Assembly: GCA_031551515.1 (NCBI GenBank)
Contig: JAVBNL010000003.1
Location: 1 to 9,201, forward strand
Direction: 5' to 3'
DNA length: 9,201 nt
Source of the DNA: FLUQ01 sp031551515
GTDB taxonomy: Bacteria > Desulfobacterota > Desulfovibrionia > Desulfovibrionales > Desulfovibrionaceae
The position numbers were made by a program, and so were the translations under genes. Below the pieces are notes generated by a model. The model saw only the letters and a program-made list of their open reading frames with translations. It did no database searches and was not told the origin of the DNA. Shown here piece by piece: positions 5,995 to 9,201 of this stretch. The first letter of the stretch is position 1. Each line of letters starts with the position of its first letter.

Positions 5995-6651
5995 ATGAAC
6001 CATAAAAAACCCAAAGCGTCATCAGAAGCGTATGAAGCCATTCGCGCCATGATCGCGCAAGAGCAGCTCAGCCCCGGCGAAGCTCTTTCGGAGCGCACAT
6101 TGGCGGAACGTCTGGAGCTTGGCCGCACGCCGGTGCGCGAGGCCATCAAGGCGCTGACCAAAGAGGGGGTGCTTGTCAGCGTGCCCTTGCGGGGCACTTT
6201 TGTGCAGCGTCTTTCCATGACGGACTTGAAGGAGATTCATGAAGTCCGTCTGGCGCTCGAAGGGATGGCCGCGAAGCTGGCCGCTGAAAAGGGAGGCAGC
6301 ATAGAATTGCACGCCTGCCGCGACGAACTTATGGCCCTGCCCGCCGGGCCGGATCTTGATACCTTTGAGGCGCAGCGCGTGGGCTGGACTTTTCACGATG
6401 CCATGTTCCGGGCCGCCTGCAACCAGCGTCTGGCGACGCTGTATGAGGACATGCGCGTGCAGAACGCCCTGGCCATGCAGCGCATCAAGAACTACGACCC
6501 TGACCGGACCCGCGAGGTGGTGAAAGAGCATATCGCCATCTGCACCGCGATTCTGGAACGTGATCAATCTCTGGCCCACCAGCTCATCTGGGATCATCTG
6601 CAAAAAGCGATGGAAACGAAGTTGCGCTCTCTGGTCGCCGTGCTTCGGTGA
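5995..6651 (+). CDS. GntR-family transcriptional regulator, FadR subfamily with FCD domain
   Basis: This 218-residue DNA-binding regulator has a winged helix-turn-helix at about 13-70, with the recognition region TLAERLELGRTPVREAIKAL (36-55) and the wing RGTFVQRL. An all-helical FCD effector domain follows at about 75-210. FCD regulators usually sense organic acids, sugar acids or amino acids, often through a metal held by one Asp and three His. The three histidines are present (H134 in FHDAMF, H179 in KEHIAI, H201 in WDHLQ), but the usual Asp four residues before the first His is Gly130. No start other than 5995 keeps the whole HTH domain, yet there is no Shine-Dalgarno and the operator sits directly against the ATG. 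It diverges from dcuC and precedes an aldolase/symporter pair, and may control one or both. The family is certain; the ligand is unknown. Confidence 0.9.
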   Translation: MNHKKPKASSEAYEAIRAMIAQEQLSPGEALSERTLAERLELGRTPVREAIKALTKEGVLVSVPLRGTFVQRLSMTDLKEIHEVRLALEGMAAKLAAEKGGSIELHACRDELMALPAGPDLDTFEAQRVGWTFHDAMFRAACNQRLATLYEDMRVQNALAMQRIKNYDPDRTREVVKEHIAICTAILERDQSLAHQLIWDHLQKAMETKLRSLVAVLR

Positions 6652-6670
6652 TACCCGTGCGTTGAAAGGG

Positions 6671-6701
6671 AAAATCCGCACCCGGCCGGGCGCGGGTTTT
6701 T
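6671..6701 (+). terminator. intrinsic terminator after the GntR-family gene
   Basis: AAAATCCGC (6671-6679) pairs with GCGGGTTTT (6692-6700; one T-G pair). The stem continues inward past an A/C mismatch with CCC/GGG and a GGCC loop. It ends in a run of five T (6697-6701), starting 19 bases after the regulator stop. It separates the regulator transcript from the aldolase transcript. Confidence 0.75.
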
Positions 6702-6709
6702 GCATAATT

Positions 6710-6737
6710 TTGAAAACGTTTTCCACAGCAATACAAT
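6710..6737 (+). promoter_or_regulatory. sigma-70-type promoter of the aldolase/symporter operon
   Basis: TTGAAA (6710-6715) and TACAAT (6732-6737), each five of six matches to consensus, are 16 bases apart. They lie just after the regulator's terminator. The predicted start is near 6744, leaving a leader of only about 13 bases with a weak GAGAG ribosome-binding site at 6746-6750. Confidence 0.65.
6712..6723. promoter_or_regulatory. palindrome GAAAACGTTTTC overlapping the -35 box
   Basis: This is a perfect 12-base palindrome with a central CG, lying over the -35 box and spacer of the aldolase promoter. CG-centred A/T-flanked palindromes of this kind are typical of LacI-family operators. The sequence nearly fits the Gram-positive CcpA cre consensus. 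No LacI-family gene is in the window, so the binding protein is unknown. Confidence 0.55.
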
Positions 6738-6756
6738 TATAAAGCGAGAGACGACC

Positions 6757-7815
6757 ATGCCTGCTATTGATTTGCGCAGCGACACACTGACCGTTCCCAC
6801 CGAAGAGATGCGCAACGCCATGCGCGATGCCGAAGTCGGCGACGACGGCCGCACTGACGCCGCCGGACGCGGCGGCGACCCCACCGTAAACCGTCTGGAA
6901 GATTACGCGGCCGAACTGCTCGGCAAAGAAGCGGCGCTTTTTTGTCCCACGGGCACCATGGGCAACACGATCGCTTTGGCCACTTGGTGTGGCAGGGGGG
7001 ACGCGGCTGCGGTGGAACCCGACCTGCATGTGGTCCGTACGGAGAAAGCGCCGTTCATGGAACGCTTTTTCGGCATCCGCCCCAGCCCGTATGTTCGCGA
7101 TCAGTCGGGCATGCCGGAGGAAGCCTCGTTCGCGGCGGCTTGCGCCTTACCGGGAGTAAAAGTGGCCTGCGTTGAAAACAGCCATAATTTCGGCGGCGGC
7201 GTCTGCGTTTCTTTAGAGAGGCAACAAGCCCTGGCTGCGGCAGCCAAAAAATTCGGCGTGCCCGTGCATATGGACGGCGCGCGCCTGTTCAACGCGGCCG
7301 CGTTCTTAAAGCTGGAGGCGAAAAGCCTGGCGGAGTGCGCCGACAGCGTGATGTTCTGCCTTTCCAAAGGGCTCAGCGCGCCGTTCGGATCCATGCTCTG
7401 CGGCACGAAAGCCTTTGTGGCCCAAGCCCGCGAGACCCGCAAGCTGCTGGGCGGCGGCATGCGGCAGGCGGGTATCATGGCCGCCGCCGGGTTGGTCGCT
7501 TTGCGGACCGGCATCGGCCGTCTGGCGGAAGATAACGAGAACGCCCGCCGCCTTGGCGCGGCGCTTGCCGAATACCCCCAATTTGCGTTGACGCCGGTGC
7601 AGACCAATATCGTAATGCTTGATGTCAGCGCCACCGGCAAGCAATCCGGCTGGTTCGAGCGAGAGCTGGCCCCTCTGGGGCTTCTGGCTAAAGGCATGGG
7701 CGACAAGCACCTGCGTTTGACGACATACCGGGGCGTGAGCGGCGGCGATATCTCGAGCGCGATCGATATCTTCCGGAAATTTATGGATGACAAGTCGCGG
7801 GAACTGCAAGGGTAG
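6757..7815 (+). CDS. threonine-aldolase-family PLP enzyme (beta-eliminating lyase fold)
   Basis: This 352-residue cytoplasmic fold-type I PLP enzyme is related to low-specificity L-threonine aldolase (LtaE), which cleaves threonine or allo-threonine to glycine and acetaldehyde. Conserved parts are IDLRSDT (4-10), AEVGDD (25-30), DPTVNRLEDYAAELLGKEAAL (41-61), the cofactor loop PTGTMGN (64-70), ENSHN (140-144), HMDGAR (171-176, Asp pairing with the PLP nitrogen), CLSKGLSAPFGS with Schiff-base K204, and GGGMRQAG (232-239). Two departures stand out. About six extra residues replace the usual VYGED after GDD, and the EAGG segment after the active-site His (H91) reads EKAPFMERF. A TTG at 6700 would extend the frame but lies in the terminator, so ATG 6757 is chosen. 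The symporter gene follows after 54 bases. The substrate may be threonine or another beta-hydroxy amino acid. Confidence 0.85.
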   Translation: MPAIDLRSDTLTVPTEEMRNAMRDAEVGDDGRTDAAGRGGDPTVNRLEDYAAELLGKEAALFCPTGTMGNTIALATWCGRGDAAAVEPDLHVVRTEKAPFMERFFGIRPSPYVRDQSGMPEEASFAAACALPGVKVACVENSHNFGGGVCVSLERQQALAAAAKKFGVPVHMDGARLFNAAAFLKLEAKSLAECADSVMFCLSKGLSAPFGSMLCGTKAFVAQARETRKLLGGGMRQAGIMAAAGLVALRTGIGRLAEDNENARRLGAALAEYPQFALTPVQTNIVMLDVSATGKQSGWFERELAPLGLLAKGMGDKHLRLTTYRGVSGGDISSAIDIFRKFMDDKSRELQG

Positions 7816-7869
7816 CGCGGCGGCAACGCCTTGCACAATATATTTCACTGCTAACAAAAGGATGGGGTT

Positions 7870-9099
7870 ATGAGCGGCAAACTGAAAATAGGGCTGTCCA
7901 CGCAGATTTTTGTGGCCATGATTCTGGGCAGTATCGTGGGCCTGATGCTCGGCAAGGACGTCGTTTCCGTCAAAGTCATCGGTGACGTCTGGCTGAACTT
8001 GGTGAAGATGGCCATCGTTCCGGTCGTGTTTTTTGTGGTCATGGCCGGCATTGTAGACCAGAAAGACGGCAAGGCGCTGGGGCGGGTCAGTTTCCGCATC
8101 GTTATGTATTATCTGGTCACAACGGTCATCGCCAGCATTATCGGCGTTGTCGTGGCCATGTTGTTCGAGCCGGGCGTGGGCGAGGCAGCGCTCAAACTAT
8201 CCCAGGGCGCGGCCAAAAAGCCGGAACCCTTTACCGTCGCAAGCTTTCTGAACCGCCTCATTTCCAGCAACATGTTCAAAAGTTTCACCGACGCCAACAT
8301 CATTCAGGTGCTGATCATCGGCATCCTGCTCGGTGTCGCCGTGCTGCGGCTGCCCGGCGGGCAGGTGAAAACCAGGCTGGTTGACGGCATCCTGGCCATC
8401 AACGCCATGTTCATGTCCCTTGTGGCCATGGTCATGCAGGTGTCGCCCATCGGCATTTTCTGCCTGATGGCCGCCGCCATGGGTAACTACGGCTTTGATC
8501 TCTTGAAATCCATCGGCAGCCTGACCCTGACCTTTTACGTGGGCATCCTGCTGCAGGTCATCATCACCTACTGCCTCATTTTGTGGGTCATGTACAAAAT
8601 TTCGCCTTGGACCTTCCTGCGCCGCACCATGGCCTTATGGAGCTTCACCATGGCCACGTGCAGCAGCGCCGCGGCCATTCCCGTCAGTTTGGGGGTCTGC
8701 AAGGACGAGTTCCAGGTGGACGAGCACATTTCGAGCTTCACCATTCCCCTTGGTTCGCAGGTCAACCATGACGGCAACGCCATCCTGTTCTCCTGCGTCA
8801 TAGTGTTTACCAGCCAGCTCAGCGGCGTCGCCATCACGCCCATGTCCCTGTTCCAGACGGTGTTGCTGGGCACCCTGGTTTCGTCCGGCGGGGGCGGCAT
8901 ACCCGGCAGCGGTGTGGTGAAAGTGTTCATCATGCTGCAGGCCCTCGGCCTGCCCACTGAAATCGGCGCCATCGTCGCCGCCTTCTACCGCATCTTCGAC
9001 ATGGGCATCACCACCGCCAACTGTCTTGGCGACGTGGCCGGCACTGTGTTTGTCGACCGGCTTGAAAAAAGCCGTTCAGGCGAAGCCCTGACGGCGTAG
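7870..9099 (+). CDS. DAACS-family amino acid/dicarboxylate:cation symporter, predicted neutral amino acid type
   Basis: This 409-residue inner-membrane transporter of the sodium/proton:dicarboxylate family (GltP, DctA, GltPh relatives) has about eight membrane helices and two re-entrant hairpins. HP1 carries CSSAAAIPVSLGVC (264-277), the TM7 unwound motif is NHDGN (299-303; NMDGT in GltPh), HP2 has SSGGGGIPGSG (338-348), and TM8 has FDMGITTANCLGDVAGT (376-392). Sodium and amino-group ligands corresponding to GltPh D394, N401 and D405 are kept (D377, N384, D388). GltPh R397, which holds the substrate side-chain carboxylate, is isoleucine (I380), and T314 is Asn (N303). That points away from glutamate, aspartate or C4-dicarboxylates and toward a neutral amino acid, as in ASCT-type carriers. 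AAGGA (7858-7862) lies seven bases before the ATG. It is probably co-transcribed with the aldolase. Confidence 0.88.
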   Translation: MSGKLKIGLSTQIFVAMILGSIVGLMLGKDVVSVKVIGDVWLNLVKMAIVPVVFFVVMAGIVDQKDGKALGRVSFRIVMYYLVTTVIASIIGVVVAMLFEPGVGEAALKLSQGAAKKPEPFTVASFLNRLISSNMFKSFTDANIIQVLIIGILLGVAVLRLPGGQVKTRLVDGILAINAMFMSLVAMVMQVSPIGIFCLMAAAMGNYGFDLLKSIGSLTLTFYVGILLQVIITYCLILWVMYKISPWTFLRRTMALWSFTMATCSSAAAIPVSLGVCKDEFQVDEHISSFTIPLGSQVNHDGNAILFSCVIVFTSQLSGVAITPMSLFQTVLLGTLVSSGGGGIPGSGVVKVFIMLQALGLPTEIGAIVAAFYRIFDMGITTANCLGDVAGTVFVDRLEKSRSGEALTA

Positions 9100-9104
9100 A
9101 GCCT

Positions 9105-9201
9105 CGGGGGACGCCGTCCCCCGCGCCCCCTGCAAGGGGGCTGAGCCCCCTTGACCCGCAATAGGCGAAGGCCGTTTCCCGCGATGCGGAAAACGGCCTT
9201 C
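9105..9201. repeat. GC-rich three-hairpin intergenic element (right copy)
   Basis: Starting five bases after the symporter stop are three hairpins in the same order as in the left copy. CGGGGGAC/GTCCCCCG (9105-9123) has an 8-bp stem, CAAGGGGGC/GCCCCCTTG (9133-9153) a 9-bp stem, and GAAGGCCGTTTCCCGC/GCGGAAAACGGCCTTC (9167-9201) a 16-bp stem with one G-T pair. All loops are three bases. The linker ACCCGCAATAGGCG matches AACCCGTTTAGGCG of the left copy. The window ends exactly at the last base of the third stem, so the element may continue beyond it. Confidence 0.8.

Noticed and set aside
6700..6756. TTG-started N-terminal extension of the aldolase
   Set aside because: It begins inside the terminator, covers the promoter and palindrome, and adds residues not found in the family. 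ATG 6757 begins right before the conserved IDLRSDT.
6022..7029. 335-codon open frame on the minus strand opposite the GntR and aldolase genes
   Set aside because: It spans two genes, a terminator and a promoter on the other strand and has no recognisable domain.
7101..7838. 245-codon open frame on the minus strand opposite the aldolase gene
   Set aside because: It is a shadow frame with a Ser/Pro/Arg-rich composition and no motif. The plus-strand aldolase motifs are unambiguous.
44..9201. A mobile island bounded by the terminal inverted hairpin elements
   Set aside because: The elements are oriented outward simply because each follows the 3' end of an outward-facing gene. No transposase, integrase, direct repeat or tRNA target is visible.

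Overview
The window looks like chromosomal DNA from an anaerobic, moderately GC-rich Desulfovibrio-like bacterium (Desulfovibrionaceae). This is an inference. It rests on the style of the proteins, on GC-rich intergenic hairpin clusters that I associate with that group, and on anaerobic C4-dicarboxylate transport (DcuC family). No rRNA, tRNA, CRISPR array, insertion sequence or phage gene was seen.

Layout. Positions 1-138 hold a cluster of GC-rich hairpins. A minus-strand gene for a UgpB-type glycerol-3-phosphate binding protein follows (139-1461). It is divergent from a plus-strand run of dapA (1695-2573), a 12-TM-type MFS exporter (2647-3906) and a 93-residue protein of unknown function (3930-4211). 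That run ends at a strong bidirectional terminator (4309-4352), which is shared with the convergent minus-strand dcuC-like gene (4392-5669). An AT-rich regulatory region of about 325 bp (5670-5994) separates dcuC from a divergent GntR/FCD-family regulator gene (5995-6651). A terminator follows (6671-6701), then a separate promoter with a CG-centred palindrome. That promoter leads into a threonine-aldolase-family PLP enzyme (6757-7815) and a DAACS-family amino acid/dicarboxylate:cation symporter (7870-9099). The window closes in a second hairpin cluster (9105-9201) built like the first.

How the genes may work together. The left half is biosynthetic and transport housekeeping: lysine/diaminopimelate synthesis, phosphodiester or glycerophosphate capture, and efflux. 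The right half looks like a small uptake-and-cleavage module. The symporter lacks the side-chain-carboxylate arginine of glutamate/aspartate carriers, so it may carry a neutral amino acid. Its partner is an aldolase-family enzyme that would split a beta-hydroxy amino acid into glycine and an aldehyde. The GntR regulator has a perfect TTGGTATACCAA operator directly against its own start codon and probably controls itself, and perhaps dcuC. The most noteworthy items are the symporter/aldolase pairing, the apparently leaderless operator-gated regulator gene, and the three-hairpin composite elements at both ends.
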